From contig NZ_JAKRFZ010000013.1 in assembly GCF_022347765.1 (NCBI RefSeq), positions 1 to 64,000 on the forward strand: 64,000 nt of DNA, given 5' to 3'. How positions within the stretch are numbered: position 1 is the first letter of the stretch; every line of letters starts with the position of its first letter. This DNA comes from Pseudoalteromonas sp. OOF1S-7 (GTDB taxonomy: Bacteria; Pseudomonadota; Gammaproteobacteria; Enterobacterales; Alteromonadaceae). A program made the translations under genes and the position numbers. This document shows positions 1-9,837 of this stretch, in pieces. Under the pieces are notes generated by a model. That model did not search any database, was not told the DNA's origin, and saw only the letters and a list, made by a program, of their open reading frames with translations.

Positions 1-178
<178 letters not shown>

Positions 179-184
179 CTAAAA

Positions 185-2299
185 TTACTTAACAGCGCGA
201 GCTGCAATAATTGCGTCAGCAACGTTTTTCGCCGCTTCTGCGTACTTGGAAAATTCCATTGAGTACGAAGCTCGACCTTGTGTTGCAGAACGAAGATCGG
301 TTGCATAACCAAACATTTCAGACAACGGCACCTGAGCATTAACTTGCTTCAGACCACCAAATGAGTCTTCCATACCTTCGATTATGCCTCGACGACGGTT
401 AAGGTCGCCAACGACATCACCCATGTTTGCTTCAGGGGTGGTGACTTCTACCTTCATAACAGGCTCAAGGATCACAGGCTGCGCATCAAGCGCACCTTTC
501 TTAAAGCCCATTGCGCCGGCAATCTTAAACGCCATCTCATTTGAATCGACATCGTGGAACGAGCCGTCAAACAAGGTAGCTTTCACACCCAGCATAGGAT
601 AACCCGCAAGAACACCTTGCTTCATCTGCTCCTGGATGCCTTTGTCAACCGCAGGAATGTATTCCTTAGGAACCGTACCACCTACGATTTCATTTACGAA
701 TTCGTAAATTGGCGCGTCTTCATCAGCAACATCCATAGGCTCGAGCTTCAACCACACGTGACCATACTGGCCGCGTCCGCCTGACTGACGTACGAATTTA
801 CCTTCGGCTTCAACCGAACCGCGGATCGTTTCACGATAAGCAACTTGTGGCTTACCTACGTTACATTCAACACTGAATTCACGTTTCATACGATCTACGA
901 TGATATCCAGGTGGAGTTCACCCATACCTGAAATAATGGTTTGGCCTGATTCTTCGTCGGTTTCAACTCTGAAAGACGGGTCTTCCGCCGCCAGTTTACC
1001 CAGCGCGATACCCATTTTTTCTTGGTCAGCAACGGTCTTAGGCTCTACTGCCACTGAGATCACTGGCTCTGGAAATTCCATGCGCTCTAACGTGATAACA
1101 GCATCGTGGGCACAAAGCGTGTCACCAGTAGTAACATCTTTGAGACCAATTGCAGCAGCAATGTCCCCAGCGCGAACTTCTTTGATCTCTTCACGCGAGT
1201 TAGAGTGCATCTGAACGATACGTCCAAAGCGCTCTTTTTTGCCTTTAACTGGGTTATAAACCGAGTCACCCTGACCTACTGTGCCGGAATAAACTCGGAA
1301 GAAGGTAAGCGTACCAACAAATGGGTCGGTGGCGATCTTAAACGCCAGAGCAGAAAACGGCGCGCTATCGTCCGCAGGACGCGTTGCTTCGCTTTCATCT
1401 TCCAGGATACCCTGGATCTCTTTAACCTCTGTTGGAGATGGCATGTATTCAACAACGGCATCAAGCACAGCCTGAACACCTTTGTTTTTGAACGCACTAC
1501 CACAGGTCATTGGGACAATTTCATTGTTCAATGTACGCTGACGGATCGCGGCCTTAATTTCGGCCTCGTTCAGTTCACCTTCTTCAAGATATTTGTCCAT
1601 TAGCTCTTCAGAAGCTTCTGCAGCAGATTCAAGTAGCTCTGCGCGCCACTCCTCTGCCAGCTCCTGAAGTTCTGCCGGGATCTCTTCATAGTTGAAAGTC
1701 ATCCCCTGGTCTTCAGAATTCCAGTTGATGGCTTTCATCTTGATGAGATCAATAACACCTTTAAATTCATCTTCAGCACCGATTGGTAGCTGAATTGGCA
1801 CAGGCGTAGCGCCAAGACGCTTTTTCACCTGATCCACAACGGCGAGAAAATCTGCGCCGGTACGGTCCATTTTATTGACGAAAATCATGCGAGGTACTTC
1901 GTACTTGTTCGCCTGACGCCAAACGGTTTCCGTTTGTGGTTGTACACCTGATGAAGCACATAATACGACTACAGCCCCATCTAGTACACGTAATGAACGT
2001 TCTACTTCGATGGTGAAGTCTACGTGTCCGGGAGTATCGATGATGTTTATACGATGCTCATCAAACTGAGCATCCATCCCTTTCCAGAAACACGTGGTCG
2101 CAGCAGAAGTAATGGTAATACCACGCTCCTGCTCCTGCTCCATCCAGTCCATAGTTGCAGCACCATCATGTACCTCACCAATTTTGTGAGACAGGCCCGT
2201 GTAATAAAGTACACGTTCCGTAGTGGTGGTTTTCCCCGCATCTACGTGAGCACAGATCCCGATATTACGGTAGTGCTCAATAGGAGTTGTACGTGCCAT
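185..2299 (-). CDS. fusA: Elongation factor G
   Basis: A 704-residue EF-G, the translocation GTPase of the ribosome. The N-terminal G domain shows [15 protein letters not shown] (P-loop), DTPGHVDF (G3) and NKMDRTGA (G4); length and domains II-V match the family. An AGAGGAT ribosome site precedes the ATG. It follows rpsG by 27 bases and precedes tuf, the standard str order. Nothing is unusual. Confidence 0.98.
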   Translation of the reverse strand: MARTTPIEHYRNIGICAHVDAGKTTTTERVLYYTGLSHKIGEVHDGAATMDWMEQEQERGITITSAATTCFWKGMDAQFDEHRINIIDTPGHVDFTIEVERSLRVLDGAVVVLCASSGVQPQTETVWRQANKYEVPRMIFVNKMDRTGADFLAVVDQVKKRLGATPVPIQLPIGAEDEFKGVIDLIKMKAINWNSEDQGMTFNYEEIPAELQELAEEWRAELLESAAEASEELMDKYLEEGELNEAEIKAAIRQRTLNNEIVPMTCGSAFKNKGVQAVLDAVVEYMPSPTEVKEIQGILEDESEATRPADDSAPFSALAFKIATDPFVGTLTFFRVYSGTVGQGDSVYNPVKGKKERFGRIVQMHSNSREEIKEVRAGDIAAAIGLKDVTTGDTLCAHDAVITLERMEFPEPVISVAVEPKTVADQEKMGIALGKLAAEDPSFRVETDEESGQTIISGMGELHLDIIVDRMKREFSVECNVGKPQVAYRETIRGSVEAEGKFVRQSGGRGQYGHVWLKLEPMDVADEDAPIYEFVNEIVGGTVPKEYIPAVDKGIQEQMKQGVLAGYPMLGVKATLFDGSFHDVDSNEMAFKIAGAMGFKKGALDAQPVILEPVMKVEVTTPEANMGDVVGDLNRRRGIIEGMEDSFGGLKQVNAQVPLSEMFGYATDLRSATQGRASYSMEFSKYAEAAKNVADAIIAARAVK

Positions 2300-2326
2300 A
2301 TTATCCTCTTAAAGGTCTCGGGCAGA

Positions 2327-2815
<489 letters not shown>

Positions 2816-2899
2816 TCAGGTTCGTCTTACTACGACGAATTCCCAAAACAAAATATATAAATTAAAACTTAAGTGCTTGGCCTTACTAACGGAGAACCA

Positions 2900-3274
2900 T
2901 TAGCCCTTAGGACGTTTTGCACCGTACTTAGAACGACCTTGTTTACGGTCATTTACGCCAGCACAGTCCAGCGCGCCACGTACTGTGTGGAAACGCACAC
3001 CTGGTAAGTCTTTAACACGACCACCACGGATTAGGATAACACTGTGCTCTTGCAAGTTGTGGCCTTCACCACCAATGTAAGATGTTACTTCGAAGCCGTT
3101 CGTTAGACGAACACGCGCTACTTTACGTAGTGCAGAGTTTGGCTTCTTAGGTGTAGTTGTATATACACGAGTACATACACCACGCTTTTGAGGACAAGCT
3201 TTAAGAGCAGCTGAGTTGCTCTTAGTAACCTTGCTGCGACGTGGCTTACGTACTAGCTGGTTAATAGTTGCCAT
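2900..3274 (-). CDS. rpsL: 30S ribosomal protein S12
   Basis: A 124-residue S12 starting [15 protein letters not shown], with the conserved decoding-centre stretches [18 protein letters not shown] and [12 protein letters not shown]43 (in TPKKPNS) and K88 (in GRVKDLP), the usual streptomycin-resistance positions, are the wild-type lysines. First gene of the str operon and the first housekeeping gene after the accessory cluster. Confidence 0.98.
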   Translation of the reverse strand: MATINQLVRKPRRSKVTKSNSAALKACPQKRGVCTRVYTTTPKKPNSALRKVARVRLTNGFEVTSYIGGEGHNLQEHSVILIRGGRVKDLPGVRFHTVRGALDCAGVNDRKQGRSKYGAKRPKG

Positions 3275-3371
3275 TAAATAGCTCCTGAATTAATAATTAC
3301 TACTGAAATAAATACAAAATCGCCCCACTTTTGCCGCTGCATTTTATTGAACGACTAAAATGGGTGGCGGA

Positions 3372-3400
3372 ATTTTAATGACCAAAGTTTAGCCTGTCAA
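3372..3400 (-). promoter_or_regulatory. Sigma-70 promoter for the str operon
   Basis: Read on the minus strand: a perfect -35 TTGACA (3395-3400), a 17-bp spacer and -10 TAAAAT (3372-3377), about 100 bases upstream of rpsL. This lets the ribosomal genes be transcribed independently of the biosynthetic cluster located upstream on the same strand. Seen directly; activity is inferred. Confidence 0.8.
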
Positions 3401-3514
3401 CTAAAACCGCTTTAACCGATTAAAAGATTGCCCATATGACACGATAATAAAGGCTATATGTCATAAATTACATAAGACTACAATTGAACAATTGCAGAAC
3501 AAAGAAGCAACACC

Positions 3515-3685
3515 ATGATGCGAATTCAATTGTTTATCCTGCCTGTTTGCCTTGCTATGACTTCTGCCTGCAGCAACGGGCGTACCTATTCTGGCTTAGG
3601 GAAAGCGGGGAAAACGATGAACCTGATTGCTTGCATCGCCATTCGGAAGACTGTCATACACCCACAGCGTTTGTTAAGCGGGTGA
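3515..3685 (+). CDS. Possible small lipoprotein, 56 residues
   Basis: An ORF too short for most gene callers, starting MMRIQLFILPVCLAMTSACS: a basic start, a hydrophobic core and a cysteine in a lipobox-like context (TSAC, with Thr rather than Leu/Val at -3). A weak AGAAG site lies upstream. It is the only plus-strand candidate between rpsL and the cluster. After the signal-like part the sequence matches nothing I know, and a different frame stays open longer downstream, so it may be a decayed or frameshifted gene. Confidence 0.3.
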   Translation: MMRIQLFILPVCLAMTSACSNGRTYSGLGKAGKTMNLIACIAIRKTVIHPQRLLSG

Positions 3686-3724
3686 TCGCAACAAGGCAGC
3701 CTCCTTCGATATGAAAGAAGGCCT

Positions 3725-3755
3725 GGGCACAAGCTTTTTTGCAGCGCTTGAGCCC
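3725..3755. terminator. Inverted repeat at the 3' end of the biosynthetic cluster
   Basis: GGGC-A-CAAGC pairs with GCTTG-A-GCCC (one A/A mismatch) around an 11-nt loop. It lies about 45 bases past the last cluster gene and could fold on either strand. There is no clear T-tract on either side, so it is either a weak terminator or an mRNA 3'-end stabiliser. Confidence 0.35.
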
Positions 3756-3800
3756 GTTGCGTACACATCGGTGATATTACAATCAGCTTGGCAAGGAAAT

Positions 3801-4964
3801 TTAAAAGAAGTAAGACACTGACAGAGACATAAAATCATCGTTGCGAATAAGATAGTACTCATTAGCTGCGTGGTCTGCATTGATACCCCAAAGTTCAAAC
3901 GCCCACTTCCAATCAGCATTCAGCCGGCCTGACGCTTCCAACCTCATATTCATTTCGGATATATCGGTCACGCTTTGCTCTATACCAAAAAGTACTTCTG
4001 TCCCTTGTACATCATTGAATACCAACCTGGCACCCAAAAAGAGTACCGACTTATTAATGTCGCTCGCCTGAGAATCAAACAGGTATTCAGCCAACCAGCC
4101 AACATCATAAATAGAGTCAAACACACCGACCTGAGTATACTCAAACCCTGCTCCTAATTCCCACAGGTTAGCTATGTCATCTCTATAAATACCTTCCATT
4201 TTGAATAGCCAGCTAGCTTTAGCCTTTTGAAATTCAAGTCCCGTTTGCCGCATCTGCACATAATAAGGCCTCACGCCACTGGGGTCATTGAGCAAATAAG
4301 GCTCGCGATTTGTTCCTTCAAAGTAGCTAATTGCATACTCAAATTCCTCCAGATAGTGATTAATCCGCAGTGCAACATCCCAATGTCTTTCTTCCGCCCC
4401 TGATTCATACTGGGGCGACAACAAATCTATGCCCGAAGGAAATAGGCGGCCAGACTCCCCCGCAAATGTACGCTCTCGAAAGTAAGGCAGGAGAAAGATG
4501 TTGATACTCCCCCAGGCTTCAACTGAACCAAACTGTAACATTGGCTGACCAAGCTTTTCTTCTTCATCAAGCGATTCAACCAAGTCAACCTGATTGATGA
4601 CATCTACGATATGACGGGACTCTAAGACCCCCCAAAAAACCTTATTTAATCCGACACCCAGTTGATAGTCCTGCCAGTAAAACTCACCGTAAAACTCGCG
4701 AAAGTCGACCTTAGTCCTCTTATCATCATGGCTGTCTAATCGAAAGAAAGGTTTGATGTGAAATGTCTTAGTGTCGTCGTACCAACTAAACTCACTTTGC
4801 AGCATCACAGAGGACTGGCCATAGACAGGTCTGCCGGCGCGCTCCCCTGTGGGCTTGTTAGCGAATAACCGTTGATCGAGCTGAATCTCGTGGTCCTGCT
4901 CAAACTCAGCAGCGCCACTGTTAAAAGAGGCGCAGGTTACAAAAAACCACACATACCACTTCAT
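3801..4964 (-). CDS. Predicted outer-membrane beta-barrel protein
   Basis: 387 residues with a signal peptide (MKWYVWFFVTCASFNSGAA) and then alternating amphipathic, aromatic-rich strands ending in SVSYFF, a C-terminal Phe typical of Bam-assembled outer-membrane proteins. I do not recognise a precise family; it resembles the DUF1302-like/porin-like proteins that accompany RND exporters and LolA-like proteins. Last gene of the cluster, 4 bases after the LolA-like gene. Likely role, by context, is at the outer-membrane step of product export or anchoring. Confidence 0.75.
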   Translation of the reverse strand: MKWYVWFFVTCASFNSGAAEFEQDHEIQLDQRLFANKPTGERAGRPVYGQSSVMLQSEFSWYDDTKTFHIKPFFRLDSHDDKRTKVDFREFYGEFYWQDYQLGVGLNKVFWGVLESRHIVDVINQVDLVESLDEEEKLGQPMLQFGSVEAWGSINIFLLPYFRERTFAGESGRLFPSGIDLLSPQYESGAEERHWDVALRINHYLEEFEYAISYFEGTNREPYLLNDPSGVRPYYVQMRQTGLEFQKAKASWLFKMEGIYRDDIANLWELGAGFEYTQVGVFDSIYDVGWLAEYLFDSQASDINKSVLFLGARLVFNDVQGTEVLFGIEQSVTDISEMNMRLEASGRLNADWKWAFELWGINADHAANEYYLIRNDDFMSLSVSYFF

Positions 4965-4968
4965 GGTT

Positions 4969-5769
4969 TTATCTCATTCGCTTAAAACTAGCTTGACTAA
5001 AGTCTTGTTCACTGAACGAATGACCAAAAGACATGGCATGTGTTTTGAGTAAAGTTGTCTCTTTAGTCTGCAATTGTTCCATGCGCAGTGAGTGAGGACG
5101 CCAAAACTTATCTTTGTACAACTTATAGTCGGATAAGGTAAGTCGTTTTACCAGATTTCCAGCTTTATCAAAATACTCTTTTTTACTTGCCTGAAAGGTT
5201 TTTGTGTTTAACCAAACCACTTGTCGCTGATAGCCTGAATACTTATCTTTGGGTGTTTGCTCTACAACAAAGTGCTCAACACCTTCCAGCGGTTCTTTTT
5301 TTAAAAATTTAAAATCAAATTTTTCAATCTCAAATGATGATAAATCTTCATAAGCAAAGTGGCTTCCCATAAAAGGGCCGGATTTATTTGCAGATGCGAT
5401 GCGTTTAACCCGCTTAATTGAGGGTAAATATAACCATTGCTGATCCGGCTTGCTGATGTGTGAATAGCTTAAAAAACGAGTACCTTTCACATCACGAGGC
5501 GTTTCAAATAGTGTTAGCAACTTATCACCATCACCAATCACTTCCAAAGCCCGCATTTTCATGCGCCGTTCATTCTTCTCACCCGTCGCTGAAACAATGA
5601 TCATTTCCACTTCGGCCTCGCTAGACCCCCATCCTTTGTCTTTCAGCTTCCTTTCCTGCGATATCTTCATGCCCGCTTCCGAAGCCGAAAGCGCACTTAA
5701 GTCAATGCTGGCATAACCCTTAAAAGCAACCAGTGCCACCGCAATACCTAGCTGTATTGTCCATTTCAT
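4969..5769 (-). CDS. LolA-like outer-membrane lipoprotein-sorting protein
   Basis: 266 residues with a signal peptide (to about residue 20) followed by the periplasmic LolA/LolB-like fold of the COG2834 type: an MRALEVIGDGDKLLTLF-like strand, a KGTRFLSYSH region, WLYLPSIKRVKRI and GSHFAYEDLS. These proteins carry hydrophobic cargo across the periplasm and commonly sit beside MMPL/RND pumps, as here. Start chosen from AGGAGTTTAGTGT-ATG. Probably shuttles the lipid-like product from the pump to the outer membrane. Confidence 0.8.
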   Translation of the reverse strand: MKWTIQLGIAVALVAFKGYASIDLSALSASEAGMKISQERKLKDKGWGSSEAEVEMIIVSATGEKNERRMKMRALEVIGDGDKLLTLFETPRDVKGTRFLSYSHISKPDQQWLYLPSIKRVKRIASANKSGPFMGSHFAYEDLSSFEIEKFDFKFLKKEPLEGVEHFVVEQTPKDKYSGYQRQVVWLNTKTFQASKKEYFDKAGNLVKRLTLSDYKLYKDKFWRPHSLRMEQLQTKETTLLKTHAMSFGHSFSEQDFSQASFKRMR

Positions 5770-5825
5770 ACACTAAACTCCTGTTCATTAAACCAGCGCA
5801 CCATGACTGATGCGCTAAAAGAGAC

Positions 5826-6674
5826 CTATAACAATTCTTTTTTGTTATACCTCAGAATGTTAGTCAGTGTCTTGCCATGACCGCATTCAACAAACTCAGC
5901 ATCAGGGAAATGTTTGAAAACATAGCCGATAGAATCTGACCAACACACAGGGTGTGTTAGATGATCGGCAAGCGCCGTGGCAATATGATTAATAGGCTGT
6001 GCCGTAACGTTGCATACGAGCGGTATAAGGGGTGATGCAAATGCAAACTGCGACAAAAATTTTGCAAACTCTGTTTTTGCCTCTGCCATTTGTTTTGAGT
6101 GAAATGCGCCGCTGGTGTTTAGTTTCACAACGAACGCGCCCGATTCCCCGAGGTGTGCAGCCACTTCTTCCAACGCTTGTGCCGGCCCAGAAAGAACGGT
6201 TTGTAACGCACTATTATAATTTGCAAAATCAATGTGCTCTGAGGCAGGTATCGCCGCCAGTGCAGCTTCTATCTCAGCTCTGTTGAGTTTCATTACTGCA
6301 CACATTGCACCACCGGCTTGCCGGGCCATCAATTCACCGCGCTTCTTGACCAGTTTAAGTCCATCTTTAAAACTAATGACGGAGGCTGCAACCATCGCAT
6401 TATATTGGCCAATACTATGCCCAAGTACAGCACTTGGCTCATCATTACTACTTTGCCATTGTAAAAGATGTAAGTGATTAACCGTATAGATTGCAGCTTG
6501 TGCAAAGTCCGTTTTATTTAGTTGCTCCGCCGGACCATGTAAACAGAGTGATTTCAAATCATACCCCAGCACTTCATGCGCAATGTCTGCAATTTCAGGG
6601 GCGGTATCCCACATTTCGGCACCCATGCCGACTTCCTGTGAACCTTGCCCCGGAAAAAATAACACTTTGTCCAT
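5826..6674 (-). CDS. Malonyl-CoA:ACP transacylase-like enzyme (FabD family)
   Basis: 282 residues of the FabD fold. The active-site serine is in GHSIGQ (near residue 88), the acid-binding arginine in KKRGELMAR and the histidine in SGAFHSKQM, so the catalytic set is intact; the AFHS motif favours malonyl over methylmalonyl. It would load extender units onto the cluster ACP. Having a dedicated transferase implies the pathway does not rely only on housekeeping fabD. It starts one base after the RND gene ends, with AAGGAAC upstream. Confidence 0.88.
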   Translation of the reverse strand: MDKVLFFPGQGSQEVGMGAEMWDTAPEIADIAHEVLGYDLKSLCLHGPAEQLNKTDFAQAAIYTVNHLHLLQWQSSNDEPSAVLGHSIGQYNAMVAASVISFKDGLKLVKKRGELMARQAGGAMCAVMKLNRAEIEAALAAIPASEHIDFANYNSALQTVLSGPAQALEEVAAHLGESGAFVVKLNTSGAFHSKQMAEAKTEFAKFLSQFAFASPLIPLVCNVTAQPINHIATALADHLTHPVCWSDSIGYVFKHFPDAEFVECGHGKTLTNILRYNKKELL

Positions 6675-8993
6675 CTAACGTTCCTTCTTATAAATAAATC
6701 GTTTGATCAATTCTGGTAACATAAACAGGTCGGCTATCAATGCGATGAAAATGACCATTGCGGTTAACATGCCCATCCCCTGATTCAGTCTGAAACTTGA
6801 AAATGCCAAAATAGCAAAACCACAAACCAGAATAATCGTTGTATTGATAATCGGGCTACCAACTTGTTGATAAGTCTTGGCGATAACCTCATTAAATGTC
6901 GCAGCATTTAAGTTTTTCTTGATATGCGTTAAGAAATAAATCGTGTCATCGACCACAATACCGAAGGTCATCACTACAACTATCGATACAGCGAGTCCAA
7001 CCTCACCATCAATCAATCCCCATATGCCAAATGCAATCACAGCAGGCAATAAATTGGGTAGTAAACTTAATACACTCATTTTCAAGCTTTTAAGTGCGAT
7101 AAGTAAAATGATAGAAACAAATACAAATGCTAATACGGTGCTTGAAATTAAACTGTGAGCATTTGATTGACCAATGTCAGCGAACATGATGGTTGGCCCA
7201 GTGCCAGGGTGCAACTTAATATCACTGTTATACGATTTATGCCATTGTGCAGCTTTTGCTTCTAGTGCCAATATCTCCTTACTACTGACGTTGTCAACAA
7301 CCACAGTGACACGTGTACTTTCGCGGCTGAGATCCACTAGATTCTTGGTAGACAATCCATAAGGTAATGACATTTCATACAACAAGTGCATTTGCGTCGC
7401 GGTTTCCTTGTTCTCAGGCAACCTGTAATCTTGGCTTGCCCCTCCCAGGCTTGCTTGATATAGCTTCTTTTGTACATCGGCTACGGAGGTGACATGACGA
7501 ACGATCTCTTGATCATTTAGCCAGTGAGTAAAGTCATCAATATAAGTCAAATAGGCAGGCGTAAAGATCTCTGATTTTCCAGGAGACTGCACCTCAAAGT
7601 AAACTTGGTGAACTCCGGTGAGCCTCTGATCTATGTATTCAGCATCAACCCTTACCTTGTTTTCACTGTCAAAGTACTCAATAAAATTATCATTCAGTTC
7701 GTTGTATGTAATTGGGAAAACAAGCGCAACACTCAGGAGCAAGCCTGATACAAAATAGCGTCCAGACCGATTAGCAATATGCAGCCCAAGTTTACCCAAT
7801 CGTTTCTCTGAACGCTCTGCGTGACTCACTTGCTTCAGTTTAAACAAAGATAAAAAGGCGGGTAAGAAAGTAACGCTTAACGCGAATACAGCCACATTAC
7901 CGACAACAAGCATAAAACCTAAATCCTGAAGTGGCGGCACTTCACTGCTCATTATCGCGGCAAAGCCAGCGCACGTAGATAAGGTGACAAGAAACAATGG
8001 CCATATATTTGCCCGGACAGCCTGTTCAATGGCATCTTTTTGGTACATACCAGTTGCGATACGTTTTTGCACAGAAAACAAAATATGCATACTTTGCGCA
8101 ACTGCCAGTGTCATTAAAACAGTGGGCGCAGACACTGAAATCGCAGTTAACTTCAGCCCGCTCAACCCGGCAATTCCCAGTGCAATAAACCAACTCATTG
8201 TAACCGACAGCAATACCGCAACAGTCGCAGCAATTGAACGAGTTAATAGCCAAGTCAGAAGTAACACGGTCAAATACACTAGCCCATAGAGTGTCTCCAC
8301 GTCTGATTGTGCGGAGACGTCAAAGCCATGGTCAATCACTATCGAGCCGGTTAAGTGATATTGAAGCGTTTGCTCATCGTAAACACTCAACAGTTCGGTC
8401 AACGCTTTCATGAATGCCGCTTTGCCAGTCTCTGTTGTGACATCATCAGCGAGTGACAAATTGATACCCGTGACCGAGCGCTCAGGCCCGACTAAAAAGT
8501 CTTTTAAGCCTTTTTCAGCCTGTGCTCTTGCATAAAAGTCGTTTAAGTATTGGGGAGTTACTAAATCTTGCTCTAGATCTTGAACATAATCCGAGACTAA
8601 AATGTCATCGCCTTGAGCGCGAATGAACTGGTAATTCGTCACGCTATCAACGCGTAAAACATGAGATAAAGTTCTCATTTTTGCCGAAATATCAGCAATG
8701 AGATCGAGACCCGCTTTGTCGTATATCGTGTTATTAGGCGTTGTAATAGCAATAAACACATTATTTGATCTGACAAACTTATCCTGTAACGACTCAAACG
8801 CCTGTAGCTTTACGTTATCCTCTGCAAAAAAGTCTCTGTAGTCAGAGCTAAACTGCAAACGCTCCAAACCATAGCCTGTACCTAAAGTGATAATTATCGA
8901 AAGTACAATAATCCACCACCGCATGGATAAGATCGAAAACTGCTTTGACGTTTGAATCGAGTCAATTTCAGAAGATTGAATTGGATCACTCAC
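6675..8993 (-). CDS. RND/MMPL-family exporter (HAE3-like)
   Basis: 772 residues: one N-terminal membrane helix, a large periplasmic loop, a block of about five helices, a second loop and a second helix block, i.e. the two-repeat RND fold in one chain. Length and lack of a membrane-fusion partner fit the hydrophobe exporter HAE3/MMPL group. The GTG start at 8993 follows a GGAG. With the LolA-like and beta-barrel genes it forms an export route for a lipophilic product, as in aryl-polyene clusters. Confidence 0.88.
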   Translation of the reverse strand: MSDPIQSSEIDSIQTSKQFSILSMRWWIIVLSIIITLGTGYGLERLQFSSDYRDFFAEDNVKLQAFESLQDKFVRSNNVFIAITTPNNTIYDKAGLDLIADISAKMRTLSHVLRVDSVTNYQFIRAQGDDILVSDYVQDLEQDLVTPQYLNDFYARAQAEKGLKDFLVGPERSVTGINLSLADDVTTETGKAAFMKALTELLSVYDEQTLQYHLTGSIVIDHGFDVSAQSDVETLYGLVYLTVLLLTWLLTRSIAATVAVLLSVTMSWFIALGIAGLSGLKLTAISVSAPTVLMTLAVAQSMHILFSVQKRIATGMYQKDAIEQAVRANIWPLFLVTLSTCAGFAAIMSSEVPPLQDLGFMLVVGNVAVFALSVTFLPAFLSLFKLKQVSHAERSEKRLGKLGLHIANRSGRYFVSGLLLSVALVFPITYNELNDNFIEYFDSENKVRVDAEYIDQRLTGVHQVYFEVQSPGKSEIFTPAYLTYIDDFTHWLNDQEIVRHVTSVADVQKKLYQASLGGASQDYRLPENKETATQMHLLYEMSLPYGLSTKNLVDLSRESTRVTVVVDNVSSKEILALEAKAAQWHKSYNSDIKLHPGTGPTIMFADIGQSNAHSLISSTVLAFVFVSIILLIALKSLKMSVLSLLPNLLPAVIAFGIWGLIDGEVGLAVSIVVVMTFGIVVDDTIYFLTHIKKNLNAATFNEVIAKTYQQVGSPIINTTIILVCGFAILAFSSFRLNQGMGMLTAMVIFIALIADLFMLPELIKRFIYKKER

Positions 8994-9419
8994 TTAATAC
9001 ACTCCTTGCTGATTCTCGTAAAGGTATACGCCAAAGCAATGTAGTAAACCAATGCCCAGAGCGATAAATGAAGATACTTTATCAAAATCCGAGACCGGCT
9101 CTTTCATAAAGGGGATTGCCAGAACAACTGAACCACGTAGCACGTATATCGCCGCAATTGCCATCAACCCATATAATAAGAATGGCGCTGTGAAATACTT
9201 TGCTGCCGCGAGATTGTAATAGCTGAAAATAAAGAACACTGCTGTGACGCCTAAAGTCACAATTGCAGGTATCCATGAACCATTTTCAGCTTTCGTCGCC
9301 ATGGCCTCTCCAGCCCCAAAGTAACGATAAGCGGGTGCGCCCACGTAAATTATATACAAGTGCAAAATCGCGATCGCCGCATTGATAACTGCACATACAA
9401 GCCACGTAATCTCATTCAT
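8994..9419 (-). CDS. Four-helix inner-membrane protein of unknown function
   Basis: 141 residues with four predicted membrane helices (around residues 5-25, 50-68, 75-97 and 115-133). No family recognised with confidence; the pattern recalls small DoxX-like or DUF-type membrane proteins. Start placed at the second ATG (9419) because AAGGA lies 6 bases upstream of it, overlapping the first ATG. It abuts the RND gene directly and may assist export or a membrane-bound step. Confidence 0.7.
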   Translation of the reverse strand: MNEITWLVCAVINAAIAILHLYIIYVGAPAYRYFGAGEAMATKAENGSWIPAIVTLGVTAVFFIFSYYNLAAAKYFTAPFLLYGLMAIAAIYVLRGSVVLAIPFMKEPVSDFDKVSSFIALGIGLLHCFGVYLYENQQGVY

Positions 9420-9446
9420 ACACATTCCTTTTAAAATCGAGTTAAA

Positions 9447-9830
9447 CTACCAAAACCAAACCTTATCGTGCTCAAGACATAACTGTGCCATAGTCTCCGT
9501 CACCTCAACCCCGTCTATCAATTTCAGATCACTGCTGTACTTCGCAAGGTCTTCAGACAGCACCCAGATACGAGCACCCTTTTCAATTAACGCTTTAATG
9601 GAGTAAGGGTTATGACTGAGCATGACTTTTTCGACTTCACCTATGTCTAAGCTCATAGCAGCCTGTTGTTCAAAACACATCGCCACTGCAGAGCCGGTCA
9701 GCAACAGGTTATGATTGGCCCTCATTGACTTCATGCATTCAGAGAGCCATACAATATTGCCATACTGCTCTTCCAGTGCACCTCTGAATCCTTTTTCAAC
9801 AATCGCCAAAGAAGAATTTAAACGACTCAT
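9447..9830 (-). CDS. DsrH/TusB-like DsrE-fold protein
   Basis: 127 residues. The mid-region LLLTGSAVAMCF, then ARIWVLSEDL and a C-terminal VTETMAQLCLEHDKVWFW resemble DsrH/TusB, the smallest subunit of the DsrEFH/TusBCD sulfur-transfer complex, whose members end in a similar strand with a terminal Trp. The match is by eye and weak in the first 40 residues. Located 8 bases after the UbiB-aminotransferase gene with an AGGTG site. One of three DsrE-fold proteins in the cluster. Confidence 0.55.
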   Translation of the reverse strand: MSRLNSSLAIVEKGFRGALEEQYGNIVWLSECMKSMRANHNLLLTGSAVAMCFEQQAAMSLDIGEVEKVMLSHNPYSIKALIEKGARIWVLSEDLAKYSSDLKLIDGVEVTETMAQLCLEHDKVWFW

Positions 9831-9837
9831 ATATCAC

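Noticed and set aside
1106-1603. 165-codon plus-strand ORF inside fusA
   Set aside because: Antisense shadow of a conserved gene; no start signal.
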